Origin: Flavobacterium sp. HTF
Lineage (GTDB): Bacteria > Bacteroidota > Bacteroidia > Flavobacteriales > Flavobacteriaceae
DNA: 64,000 nucleotides
Reading direction: 5' to 3'
NCBI RefSeq assembly: GCF_003105115.1
Contig: NZ_QETH01000001.1
Span: 62,001-126,000, forward strand
This document shows, one piece after another, positions 50,612 through 59,365 of the stretch. A program made the position numbers and the translations under genes. Within the stretch, counting starts at the first letter, position 1. Each line of letters starts with the position of its first letter. The notes under the pieces were generated by a model. It was given only the letters and a program-made list of their open reading frames with translations. It was not told the origin of the DNA and ran no database searches.

Positions 50612-51694
50612 ATGTCAGAAACGCCTACATATCGAAAAATTATCCATATTGATATGGATGCTTTTTATGCATCGGTAGAGCAGATGGATAATCCTGCTTT
50701 ACGAGGAAAACCCGTTGCTGTTGGCGGATCAGAAAACAGAGGAGTGGTTTCGGCAGCGAGTTATGAAGCCCGTAAGTTTGGAGTCAGAAGTGCTATAAGC
50801 GGTTTTCTGGCCAAAAAATATTGTCCTGAAATCATTTTTGTGCGACCACGTTTTGATCGTTACAAAGAGATTTCAAATAAAATTCATTCCATTTTTCACG
50901 AATATACCGATTTGGTTGAACCTCTTTCGCTTGACGAAGCTTATCTTGATGTTACCCAAAATAAAAAAGGAAACCCAAGCGCCAGTTTATTGGCCCAGGA
51001 AATTAGATTAAGAATTTTGAACGAAGTGGGTCTTACGGCTTCTGCGGGAATTTCTGTCAATAAATTTGTTGCCAAAATTGCCAGTGATATTAATAAACCA
51101 AATGGACAAAAAACAGTAAACCCGGATGAGATTTTATCTTTTCTGGAAGAATTACCAATCCGAAAGTTCTATGGAGTTGGAAAAGTCACAACGGAAAAAA
51201 TGTATCAATTGGGAATTTTTACCGGACTTGACCTAAAAGGAAAATCTTTGGAGTTTCTCGAAAAACACTTTGGGAAATCAGGCGGATTCTATTACAAAGT
51301 GGTGCGCGGTATTCATAACAGTGAAGTAAAACCATTTCGGATCACCAAATCTGTTGCGGCGGAACATACTTTTGATGTGAATTTATCTTCGGAAATATTC
51401 ATGTTAGAACAACTGGACAGGATTGCCACTTCTCTGGAAAAAAGATTAAAAAAGCATAAAATTTCGGGTAAAACCGTTACACTCAAAATAAAATACAGCG
51501 ATTTTACCCAGCAAACACGAAGCAAAACACTGCCTTATTTTATTTCTGATAAAGGACTGATACTCGAAACAGTAGAAGAATTGCTGTATCAGGAACGGAT
51601 GAAAGATTCTGTGCGTTTGCTCGGAATATCGCTCAATAACCTGAACACAGAAGAGAAGAAGGCAGTTGTAGTTCAGTTAAAGTTTGCTTTTTAA
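50612..51694 (+). CDS. dinB: DNA polymerase IV (Y family)
   Basis: 360 residues, full-length. Catalytic motifs IHIDMDAFYASVEQ and SLDEAYLDVT with the acidic residues for metals; YGVGKVTTEKMYQLGI is the helix-hairpin-helix of the thumb, and the little finger follows. The C-terminal VVQLKFAF resembles a clamp-binding motif. Role: translesion and error-prone synthesis. TAAATTTG (50600-50607) lies only 4 nt before the ATG, so the transcript may be almost leaderless. Confidence 0.96.
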   Translation: MSETPTYRKIIHIDMDAFYASVEQMDNPALRGKPVAVGGSENRGVVSAASYEARKFGVRSAISGFLAKKYCPEIIFVRPRFDRYKEISNKIHSIFHEYTDLVEPLSLDEAYLDVTQNKKGNPSASLLAQEIRLRILNEVGLTASAGISVNKFVAKIASDINKPNGQKTVNPDEILSFLEELPIRKFYGVGKVTTEKMYQLGIFTGLDLKGKSLEFLEKHFGKSGGFYYKVVRGIHNSEVKPFRITKSVAAEHTFDVNLSSEIFMLEQLDRIATSLEKRLKKHKISGKTVTLKIKYSDFTQQTRSKTLPYFISDKGLILETVEELLYQERMKDSVRLLGISLNNLNTEEKKAVVVQLKFAF

Positions 51695-51788
51695 GCAAAA
51701 TAGACAAGCGTTAAATGCATTCAATTATTATTTTCCTAAGAATTTTCTCTCTATATTTATAGAAAGTAAGTTTATATTATTTTTTAAA

Positions 51789-52289
51789 ATGAAAAAAGCA
51801 AAAACAGATGAAATCTCAAATCATAATTCAGTGCCTATTATGGCATGGGATTTTCATTATGAATATCTTAATGAGCTAAAACATATTTTTGCTGATTTGA
51901 AAAGAGTAAAAGAACTTTCTTCCCAATTTTCATGGGATGAAGAAAACCTGAATATTAAAGATCGTATACAGGAAGAAGTTGTGATGGTTACAGATGCAGA
52001 CCTTAAAATTGTTTTCGCGTCAAGCGGAATAAAAAAAATGACCGGTTACACAGAAAATGAAATCCTGGGAAAAACGCCAAAAATATTCCAGGGTTCAAAA
52101 ACCTCCAAAATAGCTTTGAAAGAAATTAGAAAAGCAATTGATTTGCAGGTTCCGTTTGAAAAGACAATTCAAAACTACAAGAAAAACGGTAAAACATATA
52201 AATGCAAAATCTCCGCATCTCCGGTATTTACATTAAATGGAAAACTTTCGCATTTTATAGCTTTTGAAAGTGAAGAGTTAAGTGCCTGA
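51789..52289 (+). CDS. Single PAS-domain protein, LOV-like
   Basis: 166 residues from ATG 51789 (MKKAKTDEISNHN); the 35 upstream residues in frame are hydrophobic and look non-coding. One PAS domain fills residues about 65-165, with VMVTDADLKIVFASSGIKKMTGYT, then LGKTPKIFQGSKTS and FHYEY-type helix before it. LGKTPKIFQG is laid out like the LOV motif GxNCRFLQ, but the photoactive Cys is Pro, so no flavin adduct can form. No effector domain; probably a soluble sensor or interaction module. Confidence 0.85.
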   Translation: MKKAKTDEISNHNSVPIMAWDFHYEYLNELKHIFADLKRVKELSSQFSWDEENLNIKDRIQEEVVMVTDADLKIVFASSGIKKMTGYTENEILGKTPKIFQGSKTSKIALKEIRKAIDLQVPFEKTIQNYKKNGKTYKCKISASPVFTLNGKLSHFIAFESEELSA

Positions 52290-52294
52290 TTTTA

Positions 52295-52334
52295 GGAACA
52301 AAGCAACAAAGCTGCAGAGGTACAAAGGTACAAT
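52295..52334. repeat. AGG-type octamer array (left partner)
   Basis: Five octamers in register: GGAACAAA, GCAACAAA, GCTGCAGA, GGTACAAA, GGTACAAT. They face the CCT-type array at 52414-52524 across a terminator. Confidence 0.85.
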
Positions 52335-52375
52335 AAGTATAGAAATAGAAAGATTTACAGAAAAAAACATAAAAT

Positions 52376-52399
52376 AAAAACCGCCTAATGGCGGTTTTT
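52376..52399. terminator. Bidirectional terminator
   Basis: 10-bp perfect stem AAAAACCGCC / GGCGGTTTTT with a TAAT loop, between the convergent PAS and fumarase genes and between two octamer arrays. Confidence 0.93.
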
Positions 52400-52413
52400 A
52401 TTTATTAAATCGT

Positions 52414-52524
52414 AGCACCTCAGCACCTCAGCACCTCAGCACCTCAGCACCTCAGCACCTCAGCACCTCAGCACCTCAGCACCTCAGCACCTCAGCACCT
52501 TTGTACCTCTGAACCTTTGTACCT
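52414..52524. repeat. AGCACCTC octamer tandem repeat, 10.9 copies, plus three variant units
   Basis: From 52414 to 52500 the unit AGCACCTC repeats without a single change (87 bp, 10 full copies and 7 bases). It continues in register with TTGTACCT, CTGAACCT, TTGTACCT to 52524, ending 6 bp before the fumarase stop codon. A likely variable-number locus. Confidence 0.97.
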
Positions 52525-52529
52525 AAAAA

Positions 52530-54134
52530 TTACAAATTCTCAAAGAAATCATTTCCTTTATCATCAGTAATAATAAAAGCAGGGAAGTCTTTTACGGTGA
52601 TTTTACGAACAGCTTCCATTCCTAATTCTTCAAAATCAACCACTTCTACTTTTAAAATATTGTCCTGAGCCAAAATAGCGGCCGGACCACCGATAGAACC
52701 CAGATAGAATCCGCCATATGTGTTGCAGGCATCTGTAACCTGTTTGGTACGGTTTCCTTTGGCAAGCATAATCATACTTCCCCCATGTTTCTGGAACTCA
52801 TCAACATACACATCCATACGACCTGCCGTTGTAGGTCCAAAACTTCCTGAAGCCATTCCTTCCGGAGTTTTTGCAGGGCCTGCATAATATACAGGGTGAT
52901 TTTTAAAGTATTCCGGCATTGGCTGGCCTGCATCTAATAGTTCCTTAATTTTTGCATGTGCAATATCACGGGCAACAATAACGGTTCCGTTAAGTTTTAA
53001 GCGTGTTTTTATTGGATACTGGGATAGTTTAGCTAAAATATCTGCCATTGGCTGATCCAGGTCAATTTCAACCGGAGCTTCTAAATGTGGAGCCGTTTCA
53101 GGTAAAAATTGTTTTGGGTTTACTTCCAGCTGTTCAACGAAGATTCCGTCTTTAGTAATTTTTCCTTTGATGTTTCTGTCAGCAGAACAGGAAACTCCCA
53201 ATCCAACCGGACAGGAAGCGGCATGTCGTGGTAAACGAATTACACGAACGTCATGTGTAAAATATTTTCCGCCAAATTGAGCACCAATTTCACTTTCCTG
53301 ACAGATTTTCTGTACCCGCTGTTCCCATTCTAAATCACGGAAAGCCTGACCGGACATATTTCCCGAAGTAGGCAGATGATCATAATATCCTGCAGATGCT
53401 TTTTTAACAGCACTTAAGTTGGCTTCCGCTGAAGTTCCGCCAATTACCAAAGCTAAATGGTAAGGAGGACAGGCCGAAGTTCCTAAATCTTTGATTTTTG
53501 CACGGACAAAAGCATCCATAGATTTATCGTTCAATAATGATTTTGTCTGCTGGTATAAATATGTTTTATTGGCAGATCCTCCACCTTTGGCCATAAATAA
53601 GAACTCATAAGAAGTTCCTTTTTTAGCATAAATATCAATTTGCGCCGGAAGATTTGATCCTGAATTTTTTTCTTCAAACATCGAAATTGGTACAATCTGT
53701 GAATAACGTAAATTACGTTTTTGATATGTATTAAAAATTCCTCGGCTTAACCATTCTGCATCATCAACACCAGTAAAGATGCTTTCTCCTTTTTTTGCCA
53801 TTACAATTGCAGTTCCCGTATCCTGGCAGCTTGGCAATTGGCCTTCGGCAGCAACAGAAGCATTTTGCAACAAATTGTAAGCCACAAACCGATCGTTATC
53901 TGTAGCCTCGGGATCATCAAGAATTTTTCTTAATTTTTGTAAATGACTTGTTCTCAGCATAAACGAAACATCTGTTAATGCTTCTTCAGCCAACAACTCT
54001 AATCCTTTCGGATCTACAGTTAGTATTTCGCGTTCACCAAATTGTTCGACTTTTACAAAATCTGAAGTGATTTTGCGGTATTGTGTCTCATCTTTTAAAA
54101 TTGGATAAGGATCCTGGTATATAAAATCAATCAT
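52530..54134 (-). CDS. Fumarate hydratase, class I (iron-sulfur, homomeric)
   Basis: 534 residues, the single-chain class I form with a [4Fe-4S] cluster. Cluster Cys are expected in [25 protein letters not shown] and [11 protein letters not shown]; the C-terminal beta domain has [15 protein letters not shown] and [17 protein letters not shown]. Interconverts fumarate and malate in the citric-acid cycle. Oxygen-sensitive class. Monocistronic, with the octamer repeat array at its 3' end. Confidence 0.96.
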   Translation of the reverse strand: MIDFIYQDPYPILKDETQYRKITSDFVKVEQFGEREILTVDPKGLELLAEEALTDVSFMLRTSHLQKLRKILDDPEATDNDRFVAYNLLQNASVAAEGQLPSCQDTGTAIVMAKKGESIFTGVDDAEWLSRGIFNTYQKRNLRYSQIVPISMFEEKNSGSNLPAQIDIYAKKGTSYEFLFMAKGGGSANKTYLYQQTKSLLNDKSMDAFVRAKIKDLGTSACPPYHLALVIGGTSAEANLSAVKKASAGYYDHLPTSGNMSGQAFRDLEWEQRVQKICQESEIGAQFGGKYFTHDVRVIRLPRHAASCPVGLGVSCSADRNIKGKITKDGIFVEQLEVNPKQFLPETAPHLEAPVEIDLDQPMADILAKLSQYPIKTRLKLNGTVIVARDIAHAKIKELLDAGQPMPEYFKNHPVYYAGPAKTPEGMASGSFGPTTAGRMDVYVDEFQKHGGSMIMLAKGNRTKQVTDACNTYGGFYLGSIGGPAAILAQDNILKVEVVDFEELGMEAVRKITVKDFPAFIITDDKGNDFFENL

Positions 54135-54195
54135 TGCTTTGTTTTTTTACAAAGTTAAAAATTATTTATCTTAGAAAGGATTTGAATTACGAGGT

Positions 54196-54306
54196 TTAAT
54201 CCTGCTTGTAAAATTCATTAAGGCTCATCTTCTTTTGAAAATAAGTTTTGTCTTTTGCTGAAAGTAATTGTTTTTTCCACTGATTTCCTTTTAAAGAAAA
54301 AGAGAT
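54196..54306 (-). pseudogene. Detached C-terminal coding segment of the neighbouring lipoprotein gene
   Basis: Directly after the TAA at 54307-54309 the same frame stays open for 36 codons (ISFSLKGNQWKKQLLSAKDK, then TYFQKKMSLNEFYKQD) to a TAA at 54196. The segment has normal amino-acid composition and beta/helix patterning. Together with the lipoprotein it makes a 750-bp frame with a single in-frame stop, suggesting a nonsense mutation. Confidence 0.5.
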
Positions 54307-54945
54307 TTAATCTGAGTAAGTTAAGATTCCGGAATCTTCTGAATCATCATCTGCAGGCTCAAATGCAACAGTTTTGCAATAAAACATTTTAGGGTCTTTT
54401 CCGGTTTCAGAGCCGTTATTTACAAATTCTGTCCATACTCCCCATCCGCTGTCTGACATAGATTCCCAGTCATGAACGAGTTGCAGATCATTGTTTTTCA
54501 GATAAAACAAATAATTGCTAAATGTATATCCACAGGCAGGATAACCCGAATCAATTTTTATGAAATGAGAATCTTTATCGGATGAATTAGTCAAACCTAA
54601 AGACCCGCTCCATTCCGAACCCTTTTCATAATGTTTGATGGATATTTTTGAAGAAGCAATTATAGTGTTGTTCTGATAAAAGTCAAGTCTGAATTTCGAT
54701 GTTACAATACTGTCTTTATCTGCTTTTTGACCGACAAGATTTGCCAGAACGTAATTTACTAATCCATTTTTGTCTTTAGAAAGAAGAATCGTATCTGTTT
54801 TTAAAGCCGGAGCCTCCGTTTCTTTTGTATCAATTATAGCGACTTCAGGAGTTTCGATATTATTTACGCTGGCAATTTGATTTTTTTTCTGTTCTTTTTG
54901 ACAGCCGGCCAAAAGGATTAAAATAAAAATATATGTTATTTTCAT
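54307..54945 (-). CDS. Hypothetical lipoprotein, possibly truncated by a nonsense codon
   Basis: 212 residues with a lipobox (FILILLAGC), then a low-complexity linker (EKKN, ETEAPALKTD) and an unrecognised beta-rich domain with SKFRLDFYQNNTIIASSKISI and YPACGYTFSNYLFYL. The coding pattern does not end at the stop: 36 more sense codons follow in the same frame to 54196, so the original protein was probably about 249 residues. The start is 4 bp after the stop of the transposase gene on the same strand. Function unknown. Confidence 0.7.
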   Translation of the reverse strand: MKITYIFILILLAGCQKEQKKNQIASVNNIETPEVAIIDTKETEAPALKTDTILLSKDKNGLVNYVLANLVGQKADKDSIVTSKFRLDFYQNNTIIASSKISIKHYEKGSEWSGSLGLTNSSDKDSHFIKIDSGYPACGYTFSNYLFYLKNNDLQLVHDWESMSDSGWGVWTEFVNNGSETGKDPKMFYCKTVAFEPADDDSEDSGILTYSD

Positions 54946-54949
54946 GGAA

Positions 54950-55411
54950 TTAAATTAGGTCTTCAAAAATATATTTTTCTTCGTATGGAACATTGAATTT
55001 ATTGAGAAAGTTCAAATACTCATCATTAAACGTTTCTCTTTTATGATGTTCTTTTTGATTTTCTATGTACTTATAAACCGAATCTATTTGTGATCTGCTA
55101 TATGAGAATGCACCATAACCTTCCTGCCAGTTAAATTTTGATTTTGATAATTGATTATCATTCACAAATTTAGATGACTTTGCTTTTACAACTTTCATTA
55201 AATCTGAAATAGAAATAGTAGGTTTTAGCCCTAAAAGGCAATGAACATGGTCTTCAACACCATTTACAATAATCGTTTTGCATCCTGTTTCATTAATCAG
55301 ATTGCCAATTACACCAAGCAATTTTGATCTCCATTCTTCCGAAATTATGGCATCCCGGTATTTTACAGCAAAAACGACCTGCACATAAATCTGATAATAA
55401 GTATTCGCCAT
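54950..55411 (-). CDS. IS200/IS605-type transposase TnpA (Y1 HUH)
   Basis: 153 residues from ATG 55411 (MANTYYQIYVQVVFAVKYR). HUH motif HVH (residues 55-57 with this start) in VEDHVHCLLGL and the nucleophile Tyr in SVYKYIENQ, preceded by the family signature WQEGYGAFSYS. Cuts and joins single-stranded DNA at hairpins. No tnpB is next to it. Hairpin-rich repeats lie directly upstream (55506-55739), and the gene sits tightly against the lipoprotein gene. All catalytic residues are present. Confidence 0.93.
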   Translation of the reverse strand: MANTYYQIYVQVVFAVKYRDAIISEEWRSKLLGVIGNLINETGCKTIIVNGVEDHVHCLLGLKPTISISDLMKVVKAKSSKFVNDNQLSKSKFNWQEGYGAFSYSRSQIDSVYKYIENQKEHHKRETFNDEYLNFLNKFNVPYEEKYIFEDLI

Positions 55412-55505
55412 CTTCAATGATTTTTATATGCAAAATAAATTATTCTTATTAGCAGAATTAATAAAATTGTAATATTTAACTTTCTTTTTTATGACTATAT
55501 GAATC

Positions 55506-55739
55506 GTTCCTCCGGAACTTCTGGCGTAACGTATTTCATAATCAACGGATTAAAATCCGTTGCTACAATATGATTGTTCCTCCGGAACTTTTACATTTTT
55601 AATTTATGGCGTAATGTTTTTGTAATGAACAGATTAAAATCTGTTGTTACAATATAAATTGTTCCTTCGGAACATTTTAGTTCATTGATTTAAAGATCCA
55701 TTGGCTCGATTCTATATTGTAGGGCCGGATTTAATCCGG
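55506..55739. repeat. Covarying hairpin repeats upstream of tnpA
   Basis: GTTCCTCCGGAAC at 55506 and 55576, and GTTCCTTCGGAAC at 55661, form 5-bp stems. Two copies of a longer unit (55544-55588 and 55628-55673) each combine a first hairpin (AACGGATTAAAATCCGTT or AACAGATTAAAATCTGTT) with that stem. The G/C to A/T change in the first hairpin is compensated on both arms. CCGGATTTAATCCGG (55725-55739) is a further relative. No gene lies in this 390-bp spacer. Confidence 0.85.
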
Positions 55740-55803
55740 TTAAACGCAAAGAATCCAATAAATTGGAGAGCCATCGGCTCGGTTCATAATTATTTATCTG
55801 AAT

Positions 55804-57243
55804 TTAAAAAAACCAGGTAGCCACAAAAATAGCCGTAATTACACAGATTAAATCAACCAAAAGCATGGTACCCAAAGCATAACGGGTGTTTTTGATATTT
55901 ACAGAGCCAAAGTAAACCGCAATAACATAAAAAGTGCTTTCTGCGCTGCATTGAAAAATGCTGCTCAATCTCGCGGTCAAAGAATCTGCTCCAAACGTAT
56001 TCATAGAATCGATCAGGAATCCTCGTGATCCGGCAGAACTAAACGGACGCAGCATGGCAACCGGAAGCGCATTGGTTATTTCTTTGCTTACACCCATATT
56101 AGAGAAGACAAAAGCAATACCATCGCTGATGATTTCAAATAAGCCACTGTTTCTGAATAGCGAAATGGCAACCAGCATTCCCAATACATAAGGAAAAATG
56201 GTAACTCCGGTTTTAACACCATTATTGGCACCCACTACAAAACTTTCAAAAACGGTTGTGTTGGCTTCAGTAAATTTTCTCTCATGAATGAAAGAGAAAA
56301 TCAGGGTAAAAGCAATAATACCGATCAGTATCAACGCAGAAAGATTTGAAGTGAAAATGTTTTTTCCGATTAAATCCAAATGATTTACATACATGAGCAA
56401 ACCAATAATTCCGGCAATCAGAACCATTAAGGCAATAACTAAAGAAGCACTTTTAAAGTTGATTTTTTGTTTGATTCCAACAATAAGAAAAGCGGCAATA
56501 GTTCCGATAAACGAAGTAATGATACAAGGAAGCATCACATCTGCGGGATTGCTTGCATTGGCAGCGGCGCGATATCCGATAATTGAAGTTGCGATTAAAG
56601 TTAAACCCGACGCATGCAGACACATAAACATAATCTGGGCATCACTTGCCTTGTCTTTTTCGGGATTTATTTCCTGTAAACTTTCCATTGCTTTAAGACC
56701 AAATGGAGTCGCTGCAGAATCTAATCCTAAGAAATTAGCAGCAAAGTTTAAGGTCATATAGGAAATAGAAGGGTGGTTTTTGGGAATACTCGGAAAAACT
56801 TTTACAAAAACCGGACTCAGGGCTTTTGCTAATTTTCCGGAAGCACCTGAAATAATTAAAAGTTCCATTAATCCGCAAAAGAAAGCCAGATAGGCAATAA
56901 GGGGCAAAATTAAATCAACCAGAGTACTTTTGCAGGTAGGCAATAAACCATCGGATTTTTGAAGTCCGCTGTAAATTTTTACAGTTTTGTTTTTATAAAC
57001 ATAAGTAGTATCGGAGTTTAGCGTATCACGATTGATAACCATGGTCTGATCCGGCGCTTTTTTGATACTGTCTTTGATAAAAGCAGGAAGCTGTTCAGCA
57101 TATTTTTCGGAAACCAGAATCGGATCGTCTTTTTTTCCATTCAAAACATAATCCATCGTGTAGGTATCGGCAGTCACTAAACTAACTACAATAAAAACAA
57201 TCGAAGAAATAAAAATAACTAACCAGAATCTACTTAGTACCAT
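55804..57243 (-). CDS. SpmA/SpmB-like nucleoside-recognition (Gate) membrane protein
   Basis: 479 residues, fused form of the two spore-maturation proteins SpmA and SpmB that also occurs in non-sporulating bacteria. About nine or ten membrane helices; typical segments are FAANFLGLDSAATPFGLKAME (Gate domain 1) and RPFSSAGSRGFLIDSMN with the downstream QCSAESTFYVIAVYFG (Gate domain 2). Residues about 25-100 are a charged, probably external insert. Transport or regulation of an unknown substrate; the name of the family should not be read as sporulation. Confidence 0.9.
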   Translation of the reverse strand: MVLSRFWLVIFISSIVFIVVSLVTADTYTMDYVLNGKKDDPILVSEKYAEQLPAFIKDSIKKAPDQTMVINRDTLNSDTTYVYKNKTVKIYSGLQKSDGLLPTCKSTLVDLILPLIAYLAFFCGLMELLIISGASGKLAKALSPVFVKVFPSIPKNHPSISYMTLNFAANFLGLDSAATPFGLKAMESLQEINPEKDKASDAQIMFMCLHASGLTLIATSIIGYRAAANASNPADVMLPCIITSFIGTIAAFLIVGIKQKINFKSASLVIALMVLIAGIIGLLMYVNHLDLIGKNIFTSNLSALILIGIIAFTLIFSFIHERKFTEANTTVFESFVVGANNGVKTGVTIFPYVLGMLVAISLFRNSGLFEIISDGIAFVFSNMGVSKEITNALPVAMLRPFSSAGSRGFLIDSMNTFGADSLTARLSSIFQCSAESTFYVIAVYFGSVNIKNTRYALGTMLLVDLICVITAIFVATWFF

Positions 57244-57353
57244 AATTATATTTTTTTGTAAATGTAATTATTTCAAAATATAATGCATAAAGATTTTACT
57301 GTTCAAAGAAGAAGCTTTTCCATAAAAACGTTCATTTTATGTGAAAATTTGCC

Positions 57354-58427
57354 TTATTCAATAGTAACTTTGGATTCTAAATAGTTTTCAAAAGGTTTAA
57401 TCGCTTCAAAGAGGATTTCTTTTTTATGAATTTCAGTTTCATGAAAAAACTGAGTCTCAATTTTGATTTGATCTTTTTTAACGGTTCTTTTCCAGGTTCC
57501 AATTACTTTTCCGTTTTCTAGAATTATCGGTTTAAAGATGCCATTATTGGTAAAAGCATTTGATTGATGTTCTGTTAAAATTGAAACTTCGCGGGTTTTG
57601 TATGAAATTAAAATTTCGTCGAATGCCGGAAGAAAGTGCACGCTTTCGCGGAACTGATCTACATTGTGGGATGTTTTTTCAAACCAATAATCCTGATTAT
57701 CAATAGTTATATGGTTTAATTGCAATTCAATTGCATTAATAGCTGATTTGCAAATTGTAGGTGCAAAACCTGACCACCATGAAAAATCCAGCAAAGTTGC
57801 CGGTCCGTGACTTTCGAAATAACGTTTGGCTAATTTAGCAAGTCCTTCTTCCTTGGATAATTTACTTTTTGGTTTAGAAACCCTTTCTTCGAGCAAAGCA
57901 TATGTAATTTTTTTGCCTCTCATTTTTCCATTGCAGACCAAACCATCAAGTTCAGCATTCATCATAATGGCAGCACTTAAAAAATCGTCACTTGAAGTTT
58001 TTTTAACGTTGAGTTCCCGCATAATTTCTTCACGGGTCAAATGATTGTTTCCGGCTAACAGCTTTTCGATAGAAATTTTAACCTGTTCAAGCTTTTTAAT
58101 ATCATAACCAAACTTTTTAGCAGCCGAGATTGCCATACGATTTACCTGAGGTCCTGAAATATCAAGCATCCAGTAAATATCTTCGGCAGAAACAAAATGC
58201 CAGGTGGGACGCAAAATATGAGTTCTGATAATTTTCCCTGAATCGATAGCTTCTTCTATTTCTTTTTCGGAGGCATCGCAACGGGAACCAATTGCCCATT
58301 TCGCCATCGTATAATCCTGAGCCTGCATTGCGCCTAAATGCTGTACAATTTCCTGTGGCGAACAAGGACTTGATTTATAAAGCTTTTGAGCAACCAAACG
58401 ATGATGTGAAATTTCCTCGTGAATCAT
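57354..58427 (-). CDS. AlkZ-like DNA glycosylase (winged-helix HTH_42 family)
   Basis: 357 residues of PF06224. The catalytic Q-x-Q motif is visible as QAQ (residues 35-37) in LGAMQAQDY, the arrangement of AlkZ, which unhooks interstrand cross-links; the related YcaQ/AlkX group has Q-x-D. LRPTWHFVSAEDIYWML and FLPAFDEILISY are the other conserved stretches. It lies next to an exonuclease and an alkyltransferase gene on the same strand, which suits a repair role. Confidence 0.88.
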   Translation of the reverse strand: MIHEEISHHRLVAQKLYKSSPCSPQEIVQHLGAMQAQDYTMAKWAIGSRCDASEKEIEEAIDSGKIIRTHILRPTWHFVSAEDIYWMLDISGPQVNRMAISAAKKFGYDIKKLEQVKISIEKLLAGNNHLTREEIMRELNVKKTSSDDFLSAAIMMNAELDGLVCNGKMRGKKITYALLEERVSKPKSKLSKEEGLAKLAKRYFESHGPATLLDFSWWSGFAPTICKSAINAIELQLNHITIDNQDYWFEKTSHNVDQFRESVHFLPAFDEILISYKTREVSILTEHQSNAFTNNGIFKPIILENGKVIGTWKRTVKKDQIKIETQFFHETEIHKKEILFEAIKPFENYLESKVTIE

Positions 58428-58481
58428 TTTTTTAAACCATATAAGTTATTGAAGTTCATTTAAACATTTTAGCAAAAAAAC

Positions 58482-58520
58482 TTAGCATCTTAGAACCTTA
58501 GTAGCTTAGCAACTTAAAGA
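58482..58520. repeat. CCT-type octamer array
   Basis: Octamers in register from 58482: TTAGCATC, TTAGAACC, TTAGTAGC, TTAGCAAC, TTAAAGAC (last one ends in the stop codon of the exonuclease gene). Same dispersed family as 19.4 and 52.4 kb; no facing partner here. Confidence 0.8.
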
Positions 58521-59234
58521 CTAAACATGAATAATCTCATCGTCAATCAATAAATCTTCACGGCGCAAGCGCAGAAAAATCTGTGCTACGGCAATCGTAT
58601 CTTTTTCGCAATAGGTTACAATGCGGTCAATGTCTTTTTCGACATAAAAAACATGTGCAACCTGACTTCCGTCAATGTCGCCTTTTGGAGAAGGAACACC
58701 AAGAATCTTAGTCAGCAATTTTAAGGAAGTAAAATGTTTATAATCACCAAACTTCCATAATTCTAAAGTATCCAGATGCGGAATTTCCCATGGTTTTTTT
58801 CCAAATAAATTTAATTTGTCAGGAATAGCAATCTGATTGATAATCATTCGTCGTGCTAAAAACGGGATATCAAATTCCTTTGCATTATGCCCGCACAAAA
58901 GATGTTGCGGCTGATTGAAATGATTATTTAGAAGATTATTGAAATCTTTCAGGATTTTTTTTTCTTCTCCGAAAAAAGAAGTCACCCTGAAATTTCGAAT
59001 ATCGCCTTTAATCGTAAAATACCCAACCGAAATACAAATGATTTTTCCAAATTCTGCCCAGATTCCCGCACGGTCATAAAATTCTTCAGGCGTAAAATCG
59101 TCTTTTCGCTGATATTGTGTTTTAAGATCCCAAAGCGATTGCATTTCTGCGTCAAGCGAATTAAAATTCTCTTCTTCGGGAACGGTTTCTATATCCAGAA
59201 ACAGAATGTTGTTGAGGTTTATTTTTTCAATCAT
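58521..59234 (-). CDS. 3'-5' exonuclease, PolB-exo2 type (DEDD)
   Basis: 237 residues of PF10108. Exo I motif NILFLDIETVPEEENF, Exo II in LCGHNAKEFDIPFLARRM, Exo III in YCEKDTIAVAQIFL, so all DEDD acids are present. Proofreading-like exonuclease without a polymerase domain. Located between the AlkZ-like glycosylase and the Ogt methyltransferase, all on the minus strand. Confidence 0.9.
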   Translation of the reverse strand: MIEKINLNNILFLDIETVPEEENFNSLDAEMQSLWDLKTQYQRKDDFTPEEFYDRAGIWAEFGKIICISVGYFTIKGDIRNFRVTSFFGEEKKILKDFNNLLNNHFNQPQHLLCGHNAKEFDIPFLARRMIINQIAIPDKLNLFGKKPWEIPHLDTLELWKFGDYKHFTSLKLLTKILGVPSPKGDIDGSQVAHVFYVEKDIDRIVTYCEKDTIAVAQIFLRLRREDLLIDDEIIHV

Positions 59235-59365
59235 ATTTTTAGTTTAAACACGAATTACACTAATTAACACGAATGATTTAGACTTAGTTAATTACACAAA
59301 TAATAGTTTTGTAAATATAATAGTATAATTTTAATTTGTGTAAATCTGTGAAATTTGTGTTTGTT
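59235..59365. repeat. AT-rich inverted repeat between exonuclease and ogt genes
   Basis: AAACACGAATTACACTAATT near the left end pairs with a degraded ATCTGTGAAATTTGTGTTT at the right. No promoter of quality and no RNA gene seen. Confidence 0.5.

Noticed and set aside
52414..52500. CRISPR-like array
   Set aside because: The repeat unit is 8 bp, with no spacers and no cas genes in the window.
55804..57243. Sporulation function from the SpmA/SpmB resemblance
   Set aside because: The family is widespread in non-sporulating bacteria; nothing else here points to sporulation.
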